Shown here: piece after piece, positions 54,977 to 63,760 of the stretch
How the letters are laid out: each line of letters opens with the position of its first letter
How positions within the stretch are numbered: the stretch's first letter is position 1
DNA from: Oceaniferula marina
GTDB taxonomy: Bacteria; Verrucomicrobiota; Verrucomicrobiia; Verrucomicrobiales; Akkermansiaceae
Assembly (NCBI RefSeq): GCF_013391475.1
Contig: NZ_JACBAZ010000002.1
Coordinates: 1-64,000, forward strand
Direction of reading: 5' to 3'
Length of the DNA stretch: 64,000 nt
Made by a program: the position numbers and the translations under genes
The notes under the pieces: generated by a model
Databases searched by the model: none
The model's input: the letters and a program-made list of their open reading frames with translations, nothing else
Told to the model about the DNA's origin: nothing

Positions 54977-57900
54977 TTATCGCTCGGTGATTCGTAAGCG
55001 AACAAACCCACGCGGTGAATCAGGTAGGGACCAGGTGTAGACCGGGTTACCATTTGGATCAGGTGTCTGTTGGATGACGGTAAGTTCCGTTTCGCTCCAA
55101 TCCTCAAGGTTGGTTGACCACTGTGGGGCAACCTCAACATCGTCGTGCCCTAGTTTTTGACTGTAAGTTAATCTGCGTATGCCATCGATGCTCTCAGTGG
55201 TGGGACCTGATGATAAGGCATAATCGACAAGGTTACCTCCGGTGTAGGGCGTGCTGTCAGATGTTCCAGGGTTGCCACCGGATTGGATGCTGGCGCGCCA
55301 ATTGATTGCGTTACTGTGGTCGGGTAGGCTTTGAGGGTGGATTAAGACAAGGCTGGCGCCAGTGCTGTCTGGTGACGTTGGCCAGGGTGGCACGTCGTTG
55401 TAAACAAAATCCTGAATCGGGTCGTCAGCTCCGAAGGAGAGAGTGATCCGTTCGCCGTCATTGCTCAGACCGCTGGTTGTCTCTCCGGCAATCGGTAGCG
55501 AGTTACCATACTCCGCTTCGAAGGCTGCTTTATTTTTCACCACGAGAACATATTCGCCCGGAGCGATACTCGTGATGCTTGAATCGGCAAACGAAAACTG
55601 GATGCCTGCGGTGAAACTGACAGGGCTGAGATCGAGGGTGGCACTGCCGACATTCATGATTTCAATGAACTCAAGGTCACCACCACCGGTTGGTTTATAC
55701 ATGATTTCGCTGATGACCAAGCTGTTGCGGTAGGTTGAAAGGTCCGGACTGGAAACGTTGAATTCAATCGGGTCTGACCAGTGGCTCCACCGACCACTGG
55801 TATCTTGATGACGCACGCGGGCGCGGTAGGTGCTACCCGTGGCGATGACGGATGGCGGGATGACGACTTCTGAGTCGAAGCTTGTTAGTTCGCCGCTTTC
55901 CCAGATGGCGTCGATTTCATGGGGTGGCGCTTTCAGTGGGTTGTAGTTGAGTGCTAGTGGATCAGCAACTTCTCCCAGTCTCCACTCCATGGCGGCAAAA
56001 GACCCGTTTCCGTTAGGATCAGTGAACGCGGTGCTTTGAAATCTCAGATCAGTGATGGGGAATCCAGTGGCTCCCGTGTAACTGATGGTTGGTTGGTTGG
56101 GGATGTTGATGTCGGCGGCCTCGGCTAACAGGTTGTCGTATCCGTGACCACCTGCGCTCATGAATTTGCGGGTGAAGTCCATTTGGCCTTCATGATCGGC
56201 GGATAGAATGGTCCGTGTGTAAGTGGCGCCTCCTGGATTCGCTGTTGCCGTGAGCCGGTTGTAGTATCCTTTATGTTTACTCTTCGTATGATAATTCCAA
56301 ACGTGTTGATCCGCATCCGCCCAGGTCAAGGGGTCTCCTGGCGGGTTGACGATGTCGATAAACTCATTAAGCACCGTATCGACGGCTTTGGGGTTGAACA
56401 GAAGATCGAGCATCTCTCGCTGTTCATTTTTTCCTTCGAGATAGTTGAGCGGGTAGCTGGGGGTGAGGCATAGTCTGAATCGATCCCAGGTGTAATACTT
56501 GTGGGTTGGTGTTAAGACGGTATCGAGATCCCAGGGCATAAAGACCCATTTGTCGGTGTCCGGGTTATGGTAATAGTAACCTTGTTGGCCATCGCGCTGA
56601 TCATAGTGCGCCATGACTTCCGCGACCGCTTTGTATCGGGCATAACTGAGGTGATCGACATTGTCCCGCCACCATTGCTGGGATTGGGAGGTGTTCAGGT
56701 TGTTACGCAGGGTGTTGCCATCGCTTGGGCCGAGAGGTTCATCCGCGCCCTGGTTATCTTGGAGTAGGGGAGATTCCAACTTGTAGACATTGCCATCGGG
56801 CAAATTGCGATCATCAAGAAATCTGCCGTCTGGAACTTCGACACTGAAATAGAGACCCCAAAAATCTCCGTTGTATTGATCAGATGGGTTTGCTTCGGAG
56901 GCATCATCAACCACGCGGAAGTGAAAGTAGCTGGTCCGGCTTGAGGGGATTCCCGCGAGTTCAAATAAACGATAGGAAACACACTCGTCGATTCCTCCCA
57001 TGCCACGATTGGCGTGCGCCCATGGGGCTGTGCCACCATTGACTTTCATGTCTTTCCAGCGACTTTCATATTTCTTGCCGTAGTTGTCGCGTGCTTGAAA
57101 ATAATGGCCACGGTTGAATCTCAGGCGCCATTTATTTTTGCCTGTGACGTAGGTCGAAAACTGTCCTCGGATATTAAAGCGGACATGGTCATAGACTCTG
57201 CCGTCGTAGATTAAGGTTCCTTCGAACTGGGTGTTGCGGAAGGAGCTGCTATATTGCGAGTTGGTGATGTCGGAACTGTTGGCAATCAGATGATAGACAG
57301 GGATGGTCTCGAGAAGGCCCTTGCTGAATGTCTGAACTGAACTTACGCCGGGCTGGTTGGTTCCTTGCCACGACGGCACCCCGTCATAACAAAAATACGC
57401 AAAATTCGGTTGTGGGTCATCTTGGTACGGAACTTGGATCTGGTGGTTTGCAGTGTCTGTCGCACGGATGCGATAACGGATCATCCTGCGGTGCACTTGC
57501 ACGCTGGCTGGAATCATGACCGTAAAAATGGAATCTCCCGCAAGGATGTCACCGTTGGTTCCATCATCGAACATGGTAAGTGTTGCCCAGCTATTTTCAT
57601 AACTAACATCACTCAGACGGATATAGTTTCCTGGATCGACGATTTGGTAATCGAGATCAACGGAGGCAACGCCATCGGGGTCGGTGATTTTGGCGGTGAT
57701 AGTGACGGTATCCGTCGATAGCGGCTGTTCAGGGAAATGATCGACCTGCCGGATCTGCGGAGGTGTGATGGTGGAGTAGGCAGTGTTGACTGCGCCTGGG
57801 GTAGGAACTCCCGAAGAAATCGATCCAGGTGCTGGAGTTTTTAGTTCAAGGTCGATTGATAAGTCGCTGCTGCCGATGGTTCCGTTGAGAACTTGAACGG

Positions 57901-58879
57901 CAATCGTGTTGGTTCCTTGTTGAAGATAGGCTGATGCTGCTGTCAGCAGAGATTCTTCCCAAGCGCTTTCGTGATCGTAGGAAAAGTTTCCCGGAGGAAA
58001 TGGGATGGCTCCGTCAGGCATGGAGAATCGCTTGACCTCCTGACCATTGATGTAAACTACGCAGCCATCATCGTAATAGGCTCTGAGTAGCAGTGTTGAG
58101 GGGATGGTTTGTCCTACTCCGATTGTAAACTCGTGCCGAAGAAAAATGCTCTGATAGCTGTTCCGCATATCGTTGAGTGTCGTTGCGTCATCTCCGTCAC
58201 CGTAGCCGATGGGGGTTTGTCCGGTGAGCCAGAGGCCATCGGTGGTTTCATCGTATCCATGTTCGAACCATTGTCTGCCACTGGTGTCGTTTGACGGGTA
58301 GCTGGTTCCTTTCCGATACCGCCATGCCGTATCGCCAGCAGAGAGAAACATAACCTCGGGGACAGAGTCTCCGGTGCTGTAACTGCGCCAGGATCCCGCT
58401 AAGTTATTGTCGAGTGAGGGGTGGATGAGTTCCATCGATGCACCATCGCCATTTGCAGCTGTTGGCCACGGAAAATGGACGCCGTAATCGACGGTGTCGA
58501 TGACGAGTCCCACACTATCCCTGAGGGTGATTTTTTCTCCGCTGTTGCTCAGTTTTCCTGACCATGGTCCGAGAGCGCTGGCCCCATACTCGGCGAGCAG
58601 GGTCGTGGGGTTTTGGGCGATTACCACAAAACCACCCGGAGCAATGTCTATGGCGGGAAATGTAAAATCCACCCCATTACTGAACTGCCAGTTGGTGAGA
58701 TCCACGGTTACGGAACCTCGATTGAAGAGCTCGATGAATTCAGCGGGTTTGGTTTTATCCGCCGGGTCGTAGTGGATCTCATTGATGACGATGTCATTCG
58801 AACCCGCTGTAGTCGAGCCAGGGCATCCTAGGTAAATGCCAAGCTGAGCTATTAGAGAGATGGAGGAAAAAAAGCGCAA
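54977..58879 (-). CDS. Large secreted lamin-tail/CotH protein, paralogue of the 15995 gene
   Basis: The 1300-residue product begins at TTG 58879 with a signal peptide (FFSSISLIAQLGIYLGCPGS). It has a lamin-tail domain (IVINEIHYDPADKTKPAEFIELFNRG), a beta-sandwich with a gap-like region (about 170-345), an Ig-like unit (TDTVTITAKITDPDGVASVDL), CotH (about 510-880, TLIYDGRVYDHVRFNIRG), an FN3-like unit, and a second lamin-tail (LVISEIMYKPTGGGDLEFIEIMN). The C-terminal beta domain ends RGFVRLRITER, like the other. No ATG start was found near, so TTG is used. It follows the second PEP-CTERM gene; its terminator lies between. Confidence 0.78.
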   Translation of the reverse strand: MRFFSSISLIAQLGIYLGCPGSTTAGSNDIVINEIHYDPADKTKPAEFIELFNRGSVTVDLTNWQFSNGVDFTFPAIDIAPGGFVVIAQNPTTLLAEYGASALGPWSGKLSNSGEKITLRDSVGLVIDTVDYGVHFPWPTAANGDGASMELIHPSLDNNLAGSWRSYSTGDSVPEVMFLSAGDTAWRYRKGTSYPSNDTSGRQWFEHGYDETTDGLWLTGQTPIGYGDGDDATTLNDMRNSYQSIFLRHEFTIGVGQTIPSTLLLRAYYDDGCVVYINGQEVKRFSMPDGAIPFPPGNFSYDHESAWEESLLTAASAYLQQGTNTIAVQVLNGTIGSSDLSIDLELKTPAPGSISSGVPTPGAVNTAYSTITPPQIRQVDHFPEQPLSTDTVTITAKITDPDGVASVDLDYQIVDPGNYIRLSDVSYENSWATLTMFDDGTNGDILAGDSIFTVMIPASVQVHRRMIRYRIRATDTANHQIQVPYQDDPQPNFAYFCYDGVPSWQGTNQPGVSSVQTFSKGLLETIPVYHLIANSSDITNSQYSSSFRNTQFEGTLIYDGRVYDHVRFNIRGQFSTYVTGKNKWRLRFNRGHYFQARDNYGKKYESRWKDMKVNGGTAPWAHANRGMGGIDECVSYRLFELAGIPSSRTSYFHFRVVDDASEANPSDQYNGDFWGLYFSVEVPDGRFLDDRNLPDGNVYKLESPLLQDNQGADEPLGPSDGNTLRNNLNTSQSQQWWRDNVDHLSYARYKAVAEVMAHYDQRDGQQGYYYHNPDTDKWVFMPWDLDTVLTPTHKYYTWDRFRLCLTPSYPLNYLEGKNEQREMLDLLFNPKAVDTVLNEFIDIVNPPGDPLTWADADQHVWNYHTKSKHKGYYNRLTATANPGGATYTRTILSADHEGQMDFTRKFMSAGGHGYDNLLAEAADINIPNQPTISYTGATGFPITDLRFQSTAFTDPNGNGSFAAMEWRLGEVADPLALNYNPLKAPPHEIDAIWESGELTSFDSEVVIPPSVIATGSTYRARVRHQDTSGRWSHWSDPIEFNVSSPDLSTYRNSLVISEIMYKPTGGGDLEFIEIMNVGSATLDLSPVSFTAGIQFSFADSSITSIAPGEYVLVVKNKAAFEAEYGNSLPIAGETTSGLSNDGERITLSFGADDPIQDFVYNDVPPWPTSPDSTGASLVLIHPQSLPDHSNAINWRASIQSGGNPGTSDSTPYTGGNLVDYALSSGPTTESIDGIRRLTYSQKLGHDDVEVAPQWSTNLEDWSETELTVIQQTPDPNGNPVYTWSLPDSPRGFVRLRITER

Positions 58880-58916
58880 CAGGTCGAGAGTAGTTTTTTA
58901 ATGAGAAGAGTTGAAG

Positions 58917-58954
58917 AAAAAAAACACCCCGACCACGTGAGCGCAGCCAGGGTG
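58917..58954 (-). terminator. Terminator after the second PEP-CTERM gene
   Basis: On the minus strand a CACCC stem start and GGGGTG stem end enclose a GC-rich loop and are followed by eight T. It lies 22 bases after the stop of the PEP-CTERM gene at 58976. Confidence 0.75.
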
Positions 58955-58975
58955 AAACATACAAATGAGGTTGAA

Positions 58976-59635
58976 CTACTTCCTGCGGCGCAGGGTCAGA
59001 GCAAGTCCACCGAGACCGAGTAGTGCTGATGAGCCAGGTTCGGGAACGGCTGTGGCTTGGATGGCGACAGCATCAACGATTGACCAATCTCCCTCGTCGG
59101 CACCCGTGTCGGCTACGCTGCTTAATGTAATAACGATGTTGCCGTCAGTATCAACCGTGGCAATACCAATTTTCTGGAAGTTGTAGTCACTTTTTCCGTC
59201 TGTACCATCGTTCAGCACCAGATCATCTGTTGGGCTAAGCTCTTGATTGACAAAAATGGAAGCGCCTCCCTGGATCGTGTATGGCACTGCAGACGATCGA
59301 TTACTTTGCTCTCTCCACGTAGCGAATACATCCCATTGGGTGCCTGTTGTCATGTTGGAAAATGTCCATGTTGCCGTTTTGCCAGCGACAGGATCAAAGT
59401 CCCATTCGGTGTTATTCCAATAGACTGAGTCGCCCGTTTGCCATCCTGCAGCCGAGGAAGTAAAGTTTCCTGTGATCGCACCCATGGAATCACCACCAGT
59501 ACTTTTGTCGACGATTGTAGAGTGTGTAGTATCACCCCCTGCCGGACCGCCTCCGTCGATGACGGCTATCACTGCTGCTTGGGAGGCTATTGTATACCCA
59601 AGGAGTGTGGTCGTTATGATTAATTTCTTTTTCAT
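58976..59635 (-). CDS. PEP-CTERM sorting-signal protein, second
   Basis: The 219-residue protein begins at 59635 (MKKKLIITTTLLGYTIASQAA), with an alternative Met at 59647. It ends AVPEPGSSALLGLGGLALTLRRRK, again a full PEP-CTERM tail. The middle is a beta-rich region with a WDFDPVAGKTATW core, unlike the other PEP-CTERM protein. It is followed by a terminator and the CotH gene, matching the layout at 54 kb, and has the same motif 163 bases upstream. Confidence 0.9.
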   Translation of the reverse strand: MKKKLIITTTLLGYTIASQAAVIAVIDGGGPAGGDTTHSTIVDKSTGGDSMGAITGNFTSSAAGWQTGDSVYWNNTEWDFDPVAGKTATWTFSNMTTGTQWDVFATWREQSNRSSAVPYTIQGGASIFVNQELSPTDDLVLNDGTDGKSDYNFQKIGIATVDTDGNIVITLSSVADTGADEGDWSIVDAVAIQATAVPEPGSSALLGLGGLALTLRRRK

Positions 59636-59797
59636 TATATTTCTCATTGGTTTTTGAGCTTGAATTCAATCACAGCTGAGAGGCGAAATTGGTTTCGTTC
59701 AAGCTGAGCTATGAAGGATCGTAATCCTTTCGATTGACATGCGAAAAGACTGATTGAGGGGGTGAAATCGACGGGTTTCATAGTTACTTGCACAATG

Positions 59798-59814
59798 TGT
59801 CCACGGTTTGCACG
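59798..59814. promoter_or_regulatory. Shared upstream motif, copy 2
   Basis: TGTCCACGGTTTGCACG differs from the first copy at two of 17 positions, both transitions, and is placed at a similar distance from the PEP-CTERM start. Confidence 0.6.
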
Positions 59815-59854
59815 GGTTGGTCGTGTTAGGTTGACCTGTATGTATTCAATGACT

Positions 59855-62851
59855 TCACTTGCTCTCGGCAACGACTTTGCCGTTTAGATAAAGTATCTGT
59901 TTGCCTGTTTCTCCATCGACGGTAGCCGCGACGTGGCACCATGTGTCGATAGGTAAAACATCTTTGGCAATCAGGGCGGGTTCACGTGTAATCAAACGCA
60001 GCGACCGACCGCTTGGCCAAGTGTCTAATAGGTATCCGTTGCTTGTGCCTACTGCCGTTTTGTCAATGAGTCGGGCGGCACCGCTTTTGCTATCAACCTT
60101 TACCCAAGCAGAGAGTGTAAGACCGGTATGGCAATGTAATTTTTCCGACGGAGGCACTTCCAAGTAACCTCCAGAAAATTGGAGAGCTTTGCCGCTTGGT
60201 CCTCCACGCGTGGCAATCTCGGAGACCTTCCCTTGGATATTTGCTGGTACGATATGACCAGCATCAAATGCCACTACGGTTGATTCTGGTTGTTGTTTGT
60301 TGCTTGCATCTGGCTTGGCAAGCTGAGCGATTTTTTCTAAACTTAGCACCCCATCGATCACCAATACGCGTGCCATCTCACCAGAAAACCGTGAGCCTCC
60401 TTGGCTGTCCGCACCTATGCGCAGTGGTAGTTTGGTGCTGCGAATGGCATGTTGACTCAAAATAATGACTTTCTCAGCAACATCCACAGGGGCAGAGGAA
60501 ATATTCGATGTTCTTTTGAATTCAGCCTCTAACACTTGTCCTTTCTTCATTGCTAATACGTAGCTGTTACCTTGTTTTTTTACTTCGGGTAAGTTCCACT
60601 GCGGAGTCCTGTTACCAAAGTTATCACGGATGCGTACCGTGGCATCGCGCCCCGCTGTCACGGCAAACCAGCTTGTGGCATTGTTCTGGCGCACAGCGCT
60701 GACCTTGTGTCCTCCTTCTACTCTTAGATCACGGAATGCAGCATCGTGCCAACGCCAGGGCATGGCAGGGAATATGCGGATGACCTCAGTGTCATGTTTT
60801 CCTGGAGTTGAACTCCAGCACTGCAACATCATTTCGTGCACTGCCTGCTGTGCCATGAAATTACCTTCCAACGTAAACGGGCGATAGGTGAAGTTAGAAT
60901 AGCCACTCTTGGTTTGGTCTCCGTTGACATGAAAACCATTGCGCGTGACAAATGCCGAAGTGTAGATGTCGAGATAACGCAGCGCCGCTTCAGCGTGTCC
61001 GACTCGTGCCAGCAGACAGCTCCACCATGAAAAGCTATATCCTGTCCAGGCTCGCGTTCCTTTTTCCTCTACATCGTTTACCGTTGCTTCGATGATTTTG
61101 TTGTCCCCTTCGCCGCCGTCAGCGGTGATTAAGTTGAATGGGTGTAGTGCCATTACATGCGACATGTGCCTGTGGCTGCTAGGAAATGGCTCGTTTGCAC
61201 TGAGCATCAAGCGACCGTCGTCCAGCACGTGGTAACCACCCAGTTGCTGCGCAGCTTTTGCCCATTTCTGAGCTTCAGCTGTTTTGTTGAGCGATTCTGC
61301 CATTTCCTGTAGCGATAGGAATAGCATCTTCAGGCACATAAGGTCGTAATTGCTGTTAGGTTTCATCCAAGCGCGCTTGCTGGCGTTGAAAAATTCTGGT
61401 GACGATGACAAGGGAAGTACCAGAACTCCATTTTCATCGGGTTTGAGTAAACCCAACATGCACTCGCCGACCCCAGCCGACCACGGGTAGGCACGTTTTT
61501 TGAGAAATGCATCATCCATGGTGTAACGCCAGTGCAAATAGAATAGATGTGCACTCCACGCACTCATTGTTGGCGACATACTATACTGCCCCCAGCCACC
61601 GAGCGGTTGACCTGCTAGCGACATAACCCCTGGGCAGGCAAGTCCACCTGTACCATAGAAATCCCGCGCAAATTCCTCGAAGAGCTGTTTGCGATCCCAT
61701 AGGAAATCCAGGTAGCTTAGGCCCTCGTTGAAGTGTCCCGACATCTGATAGGCAATATAGGTCATCTGCGTGTTCAAGTCATTGTGGTAGTCGCCTTTCC
61801 ATGGCGGTAGTCCTCCGTTATCGGCTGTCCAGACCCCCTGTAATGGCATTGGTGGTGCCCCACGGCGTGATGCTGCGCCATGGAAATAGCGCACTAAATA
61901 ATACTGACGGCGAATGTGTGCATCTACCTCGGGGATGGACACTGCTGATTGTTGCCAAAAATCATGCCACCAAGCTAAGTGAGGCTGGATCATCGCATCG
62001 TAACCTTTTTGCAGGGCATCGATACAACGTTGTTGTGCGAGCTTTAACGGATTTTTAGCATCAGTGGTCGAGGTTACCGCCAGTGCTAACAATGTTTCAT
62101 TTCCAACCCGTTTGCTTTGCACACATACGCAGTATTGGAATCCATCCATTGCATCTTGTATATACCAGGTGACGTTTCCTTTTGTTTCATGTTTTGCAGC
62201 AGGGTAGCCTAACTTTGTCACAGCACCACCACTCGATGGTCCTGCACTGCCAGCATGGCGTTTTGATCCCGAGGGCAGCAACATGATCGACTCTGGAGCC
62301 GCCCCTGGAATGCGTATGAAGGCAACGTGTTTATCAGCACTGAAAAACGCGCTGATTTTTTTTCTGTTTGCCATGTGAACCCAACCCTCTGCCGTTGCCA
62401 AGTTCAACTCAAATGCTTGCATCTTGGTGCCTGGTGCTAGTTTGATTTCCAAACGACCAGCTGGCAGTTTTGTCGGGGTTACTCCGTTGTAGGGTGTATC
62501 CCACCACCTGTTCACCTCACCTGACTTGCCTTGACGGACCATCTCAGCTCCTTTTGCCCATGTGTATTTTTTCCACCATTCCTTTTCGCCATTTGTTCGC
62601 TCATCCCATAAGTCACCACGGTCCAGAGAGAGGCGTAATGTTTCTCCTTCACCCCAAAGTAAACCACCCATCAGACCATTGCCCAAGGGGATAGCATCGT
62701 CCCATCGGTGTACTGGTGCTTTGAGCAGCAAGTTCGCATTGGGCTCCGGCATCACTGGTAACTCAATGGGGGGGGCTGCTGTGAGAGTTCCTATGCTTAG
62801 TGTGCAGGTGAGTAATGCCCACATTTGCTGGTTAAAGATTTTGATGCTCAT
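59855..62851 (-). CDS. GH95-type glycoside hydrolase with C-terminal LamG domain
   Basis: The 998-residue protein has a signal peptide and the GH95 N-terminal pattern (DAIPLGNGLMGGLLWGEGETLRLSLDRGDLWDERTN). The helical barrel shows HNDLNTQMTYIAYQMSG, SSSPEF, SSHRHMSHVMALHPF, then PFTLEGNF. In characterised GH95 alpha-L-fucosidases the last site reads QIDGNFG with an Asp that activates the base; here it is Glu. A C-terminal LamG lectin domain (about 830-998) follows. It overlaps the SMP-30 gene by 20 bases. Fucose or galactose removal is inferred. Confidence 0.83.
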   Translation of the reverse strand: MSIKIFNQQMWALLTCTLSIGTLTAAPPIELPVMPEPNANLLLKAPVHRWDDAIPLGNGLMGGLLWGEGETLRLSLDRGDLWDERTNGEKEWWKKYTWAKGAEMVRQGKSGEVNRWWDTPYNGVTPTKLPAGRLEIKLAPGTKMQAFELNLATAEGWVHMANRKKISAFFSADKHVAFIRIPGAAPESIMLLPSGSKRHAGSAGPSSGGAVTKLGYPAAKHETKGNVTWYIQDAMDGFQYCVCVQSKRVGNETLLALAVTSTTDAKNPLKLAQQRCIDALQKGYDAMIQPHLAWWHDFWQQSAVSIPEVDAHIRRQYYLVRYFHGAASRRGAPPMPLQGVWTADNGGLPPWKGDYHNDLNTQMTYIAYQMSGHFNEGLSYLDFLWDRKQLFEEFARDFYGTGGLACPGVMSLAGQPLGGWGQYSMSPTMSAWSAHLFYLHWRYTMDDAFLKKRAYPWSAGVGECMLGLLKPDENGVLVLPLSSSPEFFNASKRAWMKPNSNYDLMCLKMLFLSLQEMAESLNKTAEAQKWAKAAQQLGGYHVLDDGRLMLSANEPFPSSHRHMSHVMALHPFNLITADGGEGDNKIIEATVNDVEEKGTRAWTGYSFSWWSCLLARVGHAEAALRYLDIYTSAFVTRNGFHVNGDQTKSGYSNFTYRPFTLEGNFMAQQAVHEMMLQCWSSTPGKHDTEVIRIFPAMPWRWHDAAFRDLRVEGGHKVSAVRQNNATSWFAVTAGRDATVRIRDNFGNRTPQWNLPEVKKQGNSYVLAMKKGQVLEAEFKRTSNISSAPVDVAEKVIILSQHAIRSTKLPLRIGADSQGGSRFSGEMARVLVIDGVLSLEKIAQLAKPDASNKQQPESTVVAFDAGHIVPANIQGKVSEIATRGGPSGKALQFSGGYLEVPPSEKLHCHTGLTLSAWVKVDSKSGAARLIDKTAVGTSNGYLLDTWPSGRSLRLITREPALIAKDVLPIDTWCHVAATVDGETGKQILYLNGKVVAESK

Positions 62852-63743
62852 GATTTTGTGCGTTTAATGATTTTGGAGGAATACGTTTACCTTTAGCTGT
62901 TGTGCGGATGATAAAGACTTTACCTGCCAGCGGTTGAGCTGCTAATTGTTCTTCGCTCAGACCCTCTTTGGCTGTTGTTATGTAGAGATCTTGCAGGTCA
63001 TCACCTCCGAAGGTGCAGTTGGTGATCTGTGAGGTGGGGAGGCGGTAGAGATCGGTGATTTTGCCGGGTGTGGGATCGATGCGGGCGACGGCACTGCCGC
63101 CCCAGAGAGCGACCCAGAGTTTACCCTCTGCATCGATGTTCATGCCATCAGGGTAGCCAAGATCAGTGGGAATTTTGCAGATCGGGCGGCGGTTGCTGAT
63201 TGTTCCTGTGGCGTTGTCGTAGTCAAAGGCCTCGACTATGGAGGTTAGGGTATCGATGTAATACATGGTGTCGTTTGACCATGCTATTCCATTGGAAATA
63301 GAGACATTACTTACCATCCGTGTGAGTGAGTGGTCTTTCTCCATGCGGTAAAGATTTCCACAGTGTGGAGTGGCATCCATATCCATCGTGCCAACCCAGA
63401 AACGCCCTGACGGGTCACATTTTCCATCATTAGCTCGATTGTTGGGAATGTCTGATTCTAGATTTGTTAAATGGTGCGTTTTTCCATCGGCAAAGGAAAA
63501 CCGGCAAATAGCATGTTGTAGAGCAATGATCAATTGGTCTTGTTCCTCTGCAATAGGATGAATGGTGCCAATGGGTGAGGAGACATCGCGCTTGCAGGTT
63601 TCCTGTGTTTGAGGATCCCATTTCCAGATGGTCTTGCCCAGAATATCCACCCAGTAAAAGGCGCCCTTCCACCACGCCCCGGATTCACCTAGTTGGGATG
63701 CAGGGGCTGGTAGGGTAGTAAACGCAGTCTGGTGAATTTGCAT
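62832..63743 (-). CDS. SMP-30/gluconolactonase family lactonase
   Basis: The 303-residue beta-propeller has the family metal-site segments NNRANDGKCDPSGRFWVGTMD, SNGIAWSNDTMYYIDT and GYPDGMNIDAEGKLWVALWGG. Family members open sugar lactones formed by sugar dehydrogenases. It has no obvious signal peptide, so it is probably cytoplasmic. Its stop overlaps the start of the GH95-type gene by 20 bases, so the two are coupled in one transcript. This fits aldose oxidation by the same locus. Confidence 0.9.
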   Translation of the reverse strand: MQIHQTAFTTLPAPASQLGESGAWWKGAFYWVDILGKTIWKWDPQTQETCKRDVSSPIGTIHPIAEEQDQLIIALQHAICRFSFADGKTHHLTNLESDIPNNRANDGKCDPSGRFWVGTMDMDATPHCGNLYRMEKDHSLTRMVSNVSISNGIAWSNDTMYYIDTLTSIVEAFDYDNATGTISNRRPICKIPTDLGYPDGMNIDAEGKLWVALWGGSAVARIDPTPGKITDLYRLPTSQITNCTFGGDDLQDLYITTAKEGLSEEQLAAQPLAGKVFIIRTTAKGKRIPPKSLNAQNHEHQNL

Positions 63744-63760
63744 TCTTTGCGATGGCTTTA

